A stretch of DNA of 6,652 nt from the NCBI GenBank assembly GCA_034431495.1, contig DAOUDB010000203.1:1-6652 (forward strand), written 5' to 3'. Made by a program: the position numbers and the translations under genes. Of this stretch, positions 1-5,483 are shown piece by piece. The stretch is from Roseilinea sp034431495. Its GTDB lineage: Bacteria > Chloroflexota > Anaerolineae > J036 > Brachytrichaceae. Below the pieces are notes generated by a model. That model was given only the letters and a program-made list of their open reading frames with translations, did no database searches and had not been told where the DNA came from. Every line of letters begins with the position of its first letter. Positions within the stretch are counted from its first letter, which is position 1.

Positions 1-1
1 C

Positions 2-283
2 CGGCACTTGTTCGGCCTGCTGAAAGTAGCCGGCGTGGAGATTCTGGACGCTGGCAGTTCAGACTGGGTGGTGTTTGCAGGCGAAGCGGGCTATCCAGCC
101 GACGAAGCCTACTTCCTGCAATTCATCGTCGAGACGATGCGCGGCGCGTTGATCGACCACCCGGCACTGGCCGGCCGGCGCGAGCAGTTCACAGCGTGGA
201 TCGAGCAACGCCGCCGCCAGATCGCAAAAAACGAGCTGGTGTACATCGCCCACCAGCTCGATTTCGTCGGCGTCGCCCGATAA
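2..283 (+). CDS. C-terminal fragment of a probable SAM-dependent methyltransferase (5' end outside window)
   Basis: The frame is already open at the window edge and ends with TAA at 281-283, leaving about 93 residues of C-terminus. No nucleotide- or SAM-binding motif is present because that part would lie upstream. The fragment has an alternating strand/helix pattern, starting LLKVAGVEILDAGSSDWVVF and ending in ELVYIAHQLDFVGVAR. This kind of tail (a helix with W.E.R..Q, then ELVYIAHQLDF and a final hydrophobic strand) is what I recall from class I SAM-dependent methyltransferases of Chloroflexota and actinobacteria, where the last strands complete the Rossmann-like fold. Substrate cannot be inferred. 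The gene converges on the yccF gene with a 49-bp spacer and no clear terminator. The TTG at position 8 is not a credible start: it falls inside the domain and lacks a ribosome binding site. The reading frame is certain; the family call is moderate. Confidence 0.6.
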   Translation, partial: RHLFGLLKVAGVEILDAGSSDWVVFAGEAGYPADEAYFLQFIVETMRGALIDHPALAGRREQFTAWIEQRRRQIAKNELVYIAHQLDFVGVAR

Positions 284-332
284 AGACTCGCGGCAGCGCA
301 TCCCTCCGACGCTACGACGCGAGCATCACAAA

Positions 333-743
333 TCAAACCCGCTTCAGCGACACAATGGCCGGCGCAAGGTCAAACATCCAGAAGCCTAGCGGCAGGCCAA
401 TGATGCTCATGCACAAGGCATAGGCCAGGCTGAGCCACAGGAAGCTGAGCCACCAGCCCACCAGCAGAAAGTAGATCGCGCGCAGCGCAAAGTTCACTTC
501 CGGGGCCTGTTGAACGCGCCCGCCCGGCGACACTTGCAGGATGCGCCGGCCGCGCAGCGCCATCACCTGCGGCACGTTGTTCAACATGGCTGCTCCCAGT
601 GGCAAACCGATCACGGTCAGCATCAACACCCAGGCCACGATGACCCATGCGCCGCCCAGCCACCAGCCGATGAAGAGAAAGTAGAGAATCTGAATCAGGC
701 AGCCGGGCCGATTCGACTCTGCGTATTCAATCGTTCGATTCAT
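333..743 (-). CDS. yccF: YccF-family (DUF307) inner-membrane protein
   Basis: A 136-residue membrane protein made of two homologous halves. Residues 21-50 begin YFLFIGWWLGGAWVIVAW and residues 91-120 begin YFLLVGWWLSFLWLSLAY. Both halves end in IGLPLG and are spaced exactly 70 residues apart. The aromatic GWWL segment followed by a hydrophobic span and IGLPLG is the hallmark of the YccF domain, which occurs in tandem in E. coli YccF (about 148 residues, so this length is normal). The loop between the halves (about 62-84) is basic and polar. The molecular function of YccF is not established. I chose ATG at 743 rather than ATG at 758 because GAGGA at 750-754 sits 6 nt before it, and the ATG at 758 lies inside a possible -10 box. 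The gene stands alone: it is divergent from the carotenoid oxidoreductase gene and convergent with the upstream methyltransferase. Confidence 0.92.
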   Translation of the reverse strand: MNRTIEYAESNRPGCLIQILYFLFIGWWLGGAWVIVAWVLMLTVIGLPLGAAMLNNVPQVMALRGRRILQVSPGGRVQQAPEVNFALRAIYFLLVGWWLSFLWLSLAYALCMSIIGLPLGFWMFDLAPAIVSLKRV

Positions 744-749
744 AGCCTG

Positions 750-754
750 TCCTC
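750..754 (-). promoter_or_regulatory. Ribosome binding site that sets the yccF start
   Basis: On the minus strand GAGGA lies 6 nt upstream of ATG at 743. This favours that start over the in-frame ATG five codons earlier, which has no Shine-Dalgarno sequence of its own. Confidence 0.6.
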
Positions 755-756
755 GC

Positions 757-762
757 ATTGTA
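757..762 (-). promoter_or_regulatory. Possible -10 box of yccF (TACAAT)
   Basis: Minus-strand TACAAT matches five of six bases of the TATAAT consensus and would give a very short leader that just includes the GAGGA ribosome binding site. No recognisable -35 hexamer lies 16-18 bp further upstream, so this is a suggestion only. Confidence 0.3.
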
Positions 763-1005
763 GATTGCCGGCGCGCTCTGATACTCTCGGAAACTTTGAG
801 ATTGCGGCAGACGCAGCCCGAGGCGTCTCAGCGGGTGCGCCAAAATACGAACGCATCACAAGCATTATGCCGGCGCGGCGCGTAAGCGCCTGTCACCAAA
901 CCGACATCTGGTTGACAACCGGCTTGCGCCACGCTGCCGGCCTACGCGCGCCAGGGATTCCAGGAGTTTTGAGTCAGGTATCAGCCGGCCCTCAGCCGGC
1001 GCGCC

Positions 1006-1011
1006 TACACT
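1006..1011 (+). promoter_or_regulatory. Possible -10 box giving a leaderless crtD-like mRNA
   Basis: TACACT lies 8 nt before the ATG at 1020, and there is no Shine-Dalgarno sequence in the interval. If used, transcription would start at or next to the A of the start codon. The SDR gene at 5353 shows the same arrangement (a TANNNT hexamer, 8 nt, ATG). No -35 is seen at the expected distance. Confidence 0.25.
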
Positions 1012-1019
1012 GCCCGCGC

Positions 1020-2552
1020 ATGGCAAAGATCCTGGTCATCGGCGCAGGGGTGGGCGGCGCAACGGCGGCAGCCCTGCTGGCCAAAGCCGGCCACGCAATC
1101 ACCCTGCTCGAAGCGCATGTCTATCCGGGCGGCAGCGCCGGCACGTTCTACCACAAGGGCTATCGCTTCGACGCCGGCGCAACGCTGGCCGGCGGCTTTC
1201 ACCCCGGCGGCCCGCACGATGTGGTGGGGCGCGCGCTGGGCATCGACTGGCCGGTACAGCCGGCCGAGCCAGCCTGGCAGATCCACCTGCCCGACCGCAC
1301 CGTGACGCGCTGGGGCGAACCGGCGCACTGGCACGCTGAAATCACGCGCGCCTTCGCCGACGCTCCGCATCTGGATCGCGCGCTGCGCTTTTTCTGCGCC
1401 CTCGAAAACCTGAGTGACGCCGTGTTGGCATTTGCGGCGCGCCGGCCGGCCTGGCCGCCGGCTTCGTTGGGCGACCTGGTGCGCACCGGCCTGGCGCTAC
1501 GGCCAGACACGTTGATCGCCCTGCCCCACCTGTTCGAGCCACTCGGCCAATGGGCGAGACGCAGCGGCGTGACCGGTCAGGCGCTTCAGACCTTCCTCGA
1601 CGCGCAACTGCTCATCAGCGCGCAAACCACCGCTGCGCGCGCCAGCGCCCTGTTCGGCGCTGCGGCGCTCGACCTGCCGCGCAAAGGCGTCAACCACGTG
1701 CGCGGCGGCATCGGCCAGATCGCCGTTCAACTCGTCGATGCTGTGCGACGTTTTGGCGGTGACGCGCTCTTCCGCCAGCAGGTGACGCGGCTTGAGGTGC
1801 AAGAGGGGCGCGTGGTGGCCGCGCACACCAACAAAGGGTTGCGCGTGGCTTGTGATGCATGTATCGCCAATCTCACGCCATGGAATCTGGCGCAGTTGCT
1901 GGGCGAGGCGACGCCGGCTGCGCTCGCCCGCGAGACGCGCGAACGCCCGGCGCAATGGGGCGCCTTTGTGGTGCATGCCGGCGTGGAAGCCGGCGACGAT
2001 CTGACGCCGGTGGATCATCACCAGGTGATCGGCGATTACGCCGCGCCGCTGGGCGAAGGCAATTCGGTCTTTTTGTCGTTCAACATGCCGGGCGATACCA
2101 CACGCGCGCCGACCGGCCATCGCACCCTGACGATCAGCACACACACGCGGGCAGCGGACTGGTGGGCGCTGCGCAACAAGCCGGACGGCCAGGCAGAATA
2201 CGAAGCGCGCGTAGCCGAATACACCGAACGGCTGTTGAATCTGGCCGAGCGCGCCGTGCCGGGATTACGCCGACGCTTACGCCTGGTGCTGCCGGGCACG
2301 CCGGTGACGTATCAGTTCTTCACACGCCGGCATCTGGGCGGCGTGGGTGGCTTTCCGATGACCAGCCTCTTCACCGCGCGCGGCCCGTGGACGGGCCTGC
2401 GCAACGCCTGGCTGGTGGGCGACAGTATCTTCCCCGGCCAAAGCACCGCCGGCGTCACGATGGGCGCGCTGCGCGTGGTGGATGAAGTGACGCGCGCACT
2501 GCCACGCCCCCTGTCGAAACGGCAAATCTCAGCCGGCGTAGCGCCATCGTAG
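1020..2552 (+). CDS. CrtD/CrtI-type FAD-dependent carotenoid desaturase or isomerase-like oxidoreductase
   Basis: A 510-residue protein, the usual length for the phytoene desaturase superfamily. The N-terminus has the FAD-binding Rossmann signature (GAGVGG at 8-13, ribose-binding E31 after LL), followed by PGGSAGTF (36-43) and the GYRFDAGAT segment typical of CrtI, CrtISO and CrtD. The C-terminal FAD-closing motif is VGDSIFPGQSTAGVTMGALR at about 466-485, preceded by GGVGGFPMTSLF. The form VGDSIFPGQ.TAGVT.GALRV is closest to cyanobacterial-type CrtD (C-3',4' desaturase) and CrtISO-like proteins. The expected role is desaturation or cis-trans isomerisation of a carotenoid at the membrane, but the exact substrate cannot be read from sequence. 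No other carotenoid gene is in the window. ATG 1020 is chosen because the dinucleotide-binding motif starts seven residues later; the open frame continues upstream to 510 but is antisense to yccF and unlike the family. No ribosome binding site is visible. A membrane-protein gene follows at short distance. Confidence 0.85.
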   Translation: MAKILVIGAGVGGATAAALLAKAGHAITLLEAHVYPGGSAGTFYHKGYRFDAGATLAGGFHPGGPHDVVGRALGIDWPVQPAEPAWQIHLPDRTVTRWGEPAHWHAEITRAFADAPHLDRALRFFCALENLSDAVLAFAARRPAWPPASLGDLVRTGLALRPDTLIALPHLFEPLGQWARRSGVTGQALQTFLDAQLLISAQTTAARASALFGAAALDLPRKGVNHVRGGIGQIAVQLVDAVRRFGGDALFRQQVTRLEVQEGRVVAAHTNKGLRVACDACIANLTPWNLAQLLGEATPAALARETRERPAQWGAFVVHAGVEAGDDLTPVDHHQVIGDYAAPLGEGNSVFLSFNMPGDTTRAPTGHRTLTISTHTRAADWWALRNKPDGQAEYEARVAEYTERLLNLAERAVPGLRRRLRLVLPGTPVTYQFFTRRHLGGVGGFPMTSLFTARGPWTGLRNAWLVGDSIFPGQSTAGVTMGALRVVDEVTRALPRPLSKRQISAGVAPS

Positions 2553-2609
2553 GCTACCCAACCAGACGCCGTGCTGCGCATTCGGCAGCGCGTGGTATCT
2601 CCACAGGCC

Positions 2610-3200
2610 ATGTATCGCCGTATGTCGCCAACGCGAGAGTATCTGCGCCGCGAGCTGGTTGAATGGGTGAACCAGCAACAGCGCCGCGCAGTCAGCGAGA
2701 TTCTGCAAGCCGGCGCCTTGATCGCCGCCGGGCTGGCGCTCATCCTCTTTAGCGCGATCTACACGCCGGCCGTGGAATACACACCGAGGCTGGAGATCAC
2801 GACAGCGGGGCCGGCCGGCGTCACACCCGAACAGCGCATCGCCAGGTTCTTGTTGCGCTGGGGATATCTGCCGGCCGAGGGAACACAAATGACCCTCGAC
2901 AGCGCGACCAACCGCCTCGAGTGGCGCAGCGCCGCCGATGTCCCCTCATCCCAGCCCATTCAGCGCCTGACCGTCGATCACGTGCGGGTCGCATCCAGCG
3001 CGCCGCTGTTGTGGAGCGTGTTGAGCCGCAGCCCGATCACGACTGCCGAGGTCGCCGTTTCGGCGCAGACCGGCGATGGGCAATGGCATCACCTCACGTT
3101 TGTGCTGTGGCAATACCGGCTTCTGCTGCCGTGGCCGGCCAACACCACCGAAGCGGTGACGGGTATCTGGCTGCCGCTGCGCGTGGACTGGCGAAGCTGA
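2610..3200 (+). CDS. Hypothetical single-span membrane protein
   Basis: I do not recognise a family. The 196-residue product has a basic N-terminus (MYRRMSPTREYLRREL), a polar helix with QQQRR, then one hydrophobic segment at about 31-51 (ILQAGALIAAGLALILFSAI). About 145 mostly polar residues follow, probably extracytoplasmic by the positive-inside rule, with strand-like stretches (RLTVDHVRVAS, TTAEVAVSAQTGDGQWHHLTFVLW). No cysteine is seen in that domain and no catalytic motif stands out. The start is uncertain: GTG 2571 (209 residues), ATG 2610 and ATG 2622 are all possible and none has a good ribosome binding site. ATG 2610 is a compromise. The gene begins 18-57 bp after the CrtD-like gene in the same direction, so co-transcription is likely. 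Its stop is one base from the stop of convergent holA. Confidence 0.65.
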   Translation: MYRRMSPTREYLRRELVEWVNQQQRRAVSEILQAGALIAAGLALILFSAIYTPAVEYTPRLEITTAGPAGVTPEQRIARFLLRWGYLPAEGTQMTLDSATNRLEWRSAADVPSSQPIQRLTVDHVRVASSAPLLWSVLSRSPITTAEVAVSAQTGDGQWHHLTFVLWQYRLLLPWPANTTEAVTGIWLPLRVDWRS

Positions 3201-3201
3201 C

Positions 3202-4221
3202 TCAGCCGGCGCACAACTCGGCCACGAGCACATCCAAGGCGACGACATCCTCCATGCGGCCGGTCTTGATCGCCAGATCGGTCTCCATCACGGCTATGTG
3301 GGCGCGCTCGAGTTGGGCCATGCTGAAGTTGCGCGCCTGACGGCTGAGCTTCTCGGCCACAAACGGGTGCAGCCCCAGCGCCTGCGCCAGCTCGGCCGGC
3401 GAGAGACGATCATTCTCTTTGGCTTGAATGAGCAGGCGGGTCTGGCGGGCGATCATGGTCAGCGCGATGAGCGGCTGCTCGCCGCGACCCAGCACGCCGC
3501 GCAGGATGCGCAAGGCGGCTGCGCCATCGCGCGCGCCGATGGCATCGACGAATCCGAACATGTCGGCCACCTGCTCGTCGCTCACCAGCGCCTCGACATC
3601 GTTTTGCTCGATGCGCCGGCCATTGGCATAGGCGACCAGCTTGTCCAACTCGTTGTCAAGCTTGCGCAGGTAGAGCTGGCTATCCTCGGCAAAGTGGTCG
3701 CGGTCATTCTTGTTGCCGCGATGAATTTTCACCGAGAGCAATTGCGCGGCCGGCTGGGCGATTTCGCCGCCCTTCAGCCGGGCGCGCGCAACGATCCAGC
3801 GCAGCGGGTCGGCCGGCAGCTCAAACAGTTTGACAAAGCCGCCGGCGCTCTTGTCCTGCGCCAGCTCGATGAGAGGATGCGTTGCCGGAAGCGTTTCATC
3901 TTCGGCGAAGACCAGGCCGGTGTAGGCCGGCACTGTGGGCAAATAAGCGGCCAGTTGCGCCAGCGGGTCGGCAGATGCCTCGGCTTTCGATTTGCGCTTG
4001 CCACGCCCGGCCTGCGTCAGCCAGTTGCGCACCACCACCAGCCGCTTCTCGGTAAGAAAAGGCATGGCATCAGCGGCGGCCTGAATCTCCTTGAGCGGCG
4101 CCGTAGCATCGAAGAGGGTGTAGTTCAGACTGGCAATATCCGGCTCGCCCAGCTTCTTCTTCAGCCGGGCGATCTCCTCATCGCGGGTCAGCCCGTCGGG
4201 GCCGTGAAAGACATACCACAT
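3202..4221 (-). CDS. holA: DNA polymerase III subunit delta (clamp loader)
   Basis: A 339-residue protein of normal length for HolA, the subunit of the clamp-loader complex that binds and opens the sliding clamp. The start MWYVFHGPDGLTRDEEIARL matches the family's opening strand, the (F/L)(Y/H)G.D residues at the degenerate P-loop position, and helix. The segment MPFLTEKRLVVVRN (about 53-66) is the conserved PFF..RRLVVV block of domain I. Further on come a LDNELDKLVAYANG helix, then FGFVDAIGARDGAAALRIL and LIALTMIARQTRLLIQAK, which are typical of domains II and III. ATG 4221 is preferred: the in-frame ATG at 4290 would add 23 residues encoded by tandem-repeat DNA (IQNPKSKI), which is not family-like. 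No Shine-Dalgarno sequence precedes 4221, because the repeat ends there. The gene lies downstream of the SDR gene in the same direction, separated by the repeat spacer. Confidence 0.94.
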   Translation of the reverse strand: MWYVFHGPDGLTRDEEIARLKKKLGEPDIASLNYTLFDATAPLKEIQAAADAMPFLTEKRLVVVRNWLTQAGRGKRKSKAEASADPLAQLAAYLPTVPAYTGLVFAEDETLPATHPLIELAQDKSAGGFVKLFELPADPLRWIVARARLKGGEIAQPAAQLLSVKIHRGNKNDRDHFAEDSQLYLRKLDNELDKLVAYANGRRIEQNDVEALVSDEQVADMFGFVDAIGARDGAAALRILRGVLGRGEQPLIALTMIARQTRLLIQAKENDRLSPAELAQALGLHPFVAEKLSRQARNFSMAQLERAHIAVMETDLAIKTGRMEDVVALDVLVAELCAG

Positions 4222-4225
4222 TTCG

Positions 4226-4253
4226 ATTTTGGATTTTGGATTTTGGATTTTGG
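4226..4253. repeat. Heptamer tandem repeat ATTTTGG, four perfect copies
   Basis: Four exact 7-bp units (4226-4232, 4233-4239, 4240-4246, 4247-4253; CCAAAAT on the coding strand of holA). Decayed heptads (ATTGAGC, GATTGAC, AATTGAT) continue to about 4274. The array ends five bases upstream of the holA start codon, so it occupies the place of the ribosome binding site. Heptanucleotide short tandem repeats are well known in cyanobacterial spacers; I have no evidence for a function here. Confidence 0.9.
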
Positions 4254-4284
4254 ATTGAGCGATTGACAATTGATAACATGCGCC

Positions 4285-4361
4285 ACTCATCGCTCATCGC
4301 TCAGCACTCATCGCTCAGCACTCAGCACTCATCACTCATCACTCATCGCTCATCACTCAGG
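4285..4361. repeat. Heptamer tandem repeat RCTCAKC, eleven copies
   Basis: Eleven consecutive 7-bp units fill 77 bp in strict register: ACTCATC, GCTCATC, GCTCAGC, ACTCATC, GCTCAGC, ACTCAGC, ACTCATC three times, GCTCATC and ACTCAGG. Only positions 1 (A/G) and 6 (T/G) vary, apart from the last base. The array lies between the SDR stop (4373) and the holA start, 24 bp from the degenerate tail of the ATTTTGG array. It would be transcribed if the two genes share an mRNA. Confidence 0.95.
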
Positions 4362-4372
4362 ATTGACGACGC

Positions 4373-5353
4373 TCACAGGTAGCCGTTCTGGCGATACCAG
4401 TCGTATGTGCGGCGCGCAGAGTCGATGAAGGGTCGTGTGGTTAGTCCCAGTTCACGGCGGGCTTTGGTTGAATCGAACCAGAAGGTGTCGGCAGCGAAGC
4501 GGGCCTGCTCGCCGTCGAAGGGCAGTTTGAGGCCGGCCCCATTGCGCGCAAGGTCGATCACGGCGGCCAGCGCGCGCATGACGAAACCGGGAACCGCCAG
4601 TGCTGGGCGGGGCCGGCCCACCACATCGCATACGATGCCCAGCATGTCACGATGCCACAGGTTTTCACCGCCCAGGATGTAGCGTTCGCCGGCCTGTCCA
4701 CGCTCTGCGGCGGCGATGCAGCCGGCGCACACATCCGCCACGTCGATCACACACACACCGCCGGGCGGATAGAACGGAATGCGCCGGCGGGCCGCCTCGA
4801 CGATGATGCTGCCGCTGATGAGATTGACATCACGCGGACCGATCACCACCGCCGGATTGACGATGACCACATCCAGCCCCTCGGCTACCGAGGCCCGCGC
4901 ATGACTTTCGGCCACCACTTTGCTGTAGCCATAGTGGAACTGCTCTGGCCTGAGGTTGAACTGTGCCGATTCGTTGACCGGCTGACCGAACGGAGGCCGG
5001 CCCAGCGACGCCACACTGCTCATGTAAACCACACGCCCAACACCGGCCTGGCGCGCGGCCCGCAGAACATTGCGCGTGCCATCCACGTTCACGTGATACA
5101 GGCGCTGGGGACCTGTGCGCCAATAGTCGGCCACTGCGGCGGCATGAAACACCACGTCCACGCCGCGCATGGCCGGCAACAACGAGGCCGGCTCTGTAAT
5201 GTCACCCAATACCGATTCATAGGTCAAGCCATGCAACGCTTTGAGCGAGGAGGTCTTGCGATGCAGTGCGCGGGCCTGCCAGCCGCGCTGTGTCACGGCT
5301 TCGACCAGATTTGCGCCCAGAAAGCCGGTGGCGCCGGTGATCAATGCTCTCAT
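4373..5353 (-). CDS. NAD(P)-dependent extended short-chain dehydrogenase (HpnA / dihydroflavonol-reductase type)
   Basis: A 326-residue extended SDR. The glycine-rich cofactor motif TGATGFLG has G7, G10 and G13. D51 in LGDITEP is the usual adenine-contacting acidic residue. HAAAVADYW (70-78) and NVDGTRNVL (89-97) are family blocks. The catalytic set is Ser112/Ser113 (YMSSVASLG) and Y141-GYS-K145. VIVNPAVVIGPRD (163-175) and GERYILGGEN (222-231) closely resemble hopanoid-associated sugar epimerase HpnA and related dihydroflavonol 4-reductase-like proteins. Substrate is not decided by these motifs: HpnA-like proteins are widespread and many lie outside hopanoid loci, and no other hopanoid gene is visible here. 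ATG 5353 is firm because the Rossmann motif starts immediately. No Shine-Dalgarno sequence is present. A TATCAT hexamer 8 nt upstream suggests a leaderless transcript. It is divergent from the hydrogenase gene across a 130-bp spacer. Confidence 0.88.
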   Translation of the reverse strand: MRALITGATGFLGANLVEAVTQRGWQARALHRKTSSLKALHGLTYESVLGDITEPASLLPAMRGVDVVFHAAAVADYWRTGPQRLYHVNVDGTRNVLRAARQAGVGRVVYMSSVASLGRPPFGQPVNESAQFNLRPEQFHYGYSKVVAESHARASVAEGLDVVIVNPAVVIGPRDVNLISGSIIVEAARRRIPFYPPGGVCVIDVADVCAGCIAAAERGQAGERYILGGENLWHRDMLGIVCDVVGRPRPALAVPGFVMRALAAVIDLARNGAGLKLPFDGEQARFAADTFWFDSTKARRELGLTTRPFIDSARRTYDWYRQNGYL

Positions 5354-5361
5354 CGCGCGTA

Positions 5362-5367
5362 ATGATA
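5362..5367 (-). promoter_or_regulatory. Possible -10 box giving a leaderless SDR mRNA
   Basis: Minus-strand TATCAT lies 8 nt before ATG 5353. There is no Shine-Dalgarno sequence between them and no clear -35 hexamer 16-18 bp upstream. Confidence 0.3.
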
Positions 5368-5473
5368 GCGGAGGATGATGGGAAGCGGAGGGGCGGCAGG
5401 ATCTCCATCACTTCTTCACACGGGCGCAGTAGGGTGTGGTCAGCTTGTACAGGCGATTGCCCGATGCGCAGAT

Positions 5474-5480
5474 AAGGAGG
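5474..5480 (+). promoter_or_regulatory. Strong Shine-Dalgarno sequence of the hydrogenase gene
   Basis: AAGGAGG lies 3 nt before ATG 5484, which is close but usable, and is by far the best ribosome binding site in the window. A second possible start, ATG 5514, has AGGA at 5504-5507 with 6-nt spacing. Either start keeps the Tat signal intact. Confidence 0.65.
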
Positions 5481-5483
5481 CTT

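Larger units (their letters stand above)
744..1019. other. Divergent spacer between yccF and the CrtD-like gene
   Basis: 276 bp without a credible gene. It should hold both promoters. Visible items are: a weak inverted repeat AGACGC/GCGTCT (809-828); a small stem-loop GGCGC-GTAA-GCGCC (877-890); a perfect -35-like TTGACA at 912-917 with no matching -10 at the right distance; and the direct repeat TCAGCCGGC at 981-989 and 992-1000 just before the oxidoreductase gene. None of these matches an operator or riboswitch that I recognise. Confidence 0.5.
5354..5483. other. Divergent spacer between the SDR and hydrogenase genes
   Basis: 130 bp expected to hold both promoters. Beyond the possible -10 box of the SDR gene and the AAGGAGG ribosome binding site, I see only a purine-rich plus-strand stretch (about 5368-5400, GGAGGATGATGGGAAGCGGAGG) and a TTGTAC at 5445-5450 that could be a -35 but lacks a convincing -10. 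No operator palindrome or riboswitch is recognisable. Confidence 0.4.

Noticed and set aside
877..890. Stem-loop GGCGC-GTAA-GCGCC as a terminator or regulatory RNA
   Set aside because: A five-pair stem is expected by chance in such GC-rich DNA, and no T-tract or conserved context supports it.
912..917. Perfect -35 hexamer TTGACA upstream of the CrtD-like gene
   Set aside because: No -10-like hexamer lies 15-19 bp downstream (the sequence there is GC-rich, ACGCTGCCGG), so I do not call a promoter.
510..1019. A 170-codon upstream extension of the CrtD-like reading frame
   Set aside because: It is antisense to yccF, is low-complexity His/Gln/Ala-rich and unlike the family. The FAD-binding motif lies just after ATG 1020, where such proteins normally begin.
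1497..2144. A 215-residue minus-strand open frame inside the CrtD-like gene
   Set aside because: It is antisense to conserved coding sequence, with no recognisable domain or ribosome binding site.
3298..4266. A 322-residue plus-strand open frame opposite holA
   Set aside because: It is the antisense shadow of a well-recognised gene: composition rich in Gln, Gly and Arg, no domain, no ribosome binding site. High GC content produces such frames.
4652..5362. A 236-residue plus-strand open frame opposite the SDR gene
   Set aside because: It is His-rich low-complexity antisense sequence, and the opposite strand carries a complete SDR with all motifs.
5436..5483. Earlier GTG start (5436) for the hydrogenase small subunit
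   Set aside because: It has no ribosome binding site and would place the strong AAGGAGG inside the coding region; the Tat signal is complete from ATG 5484.
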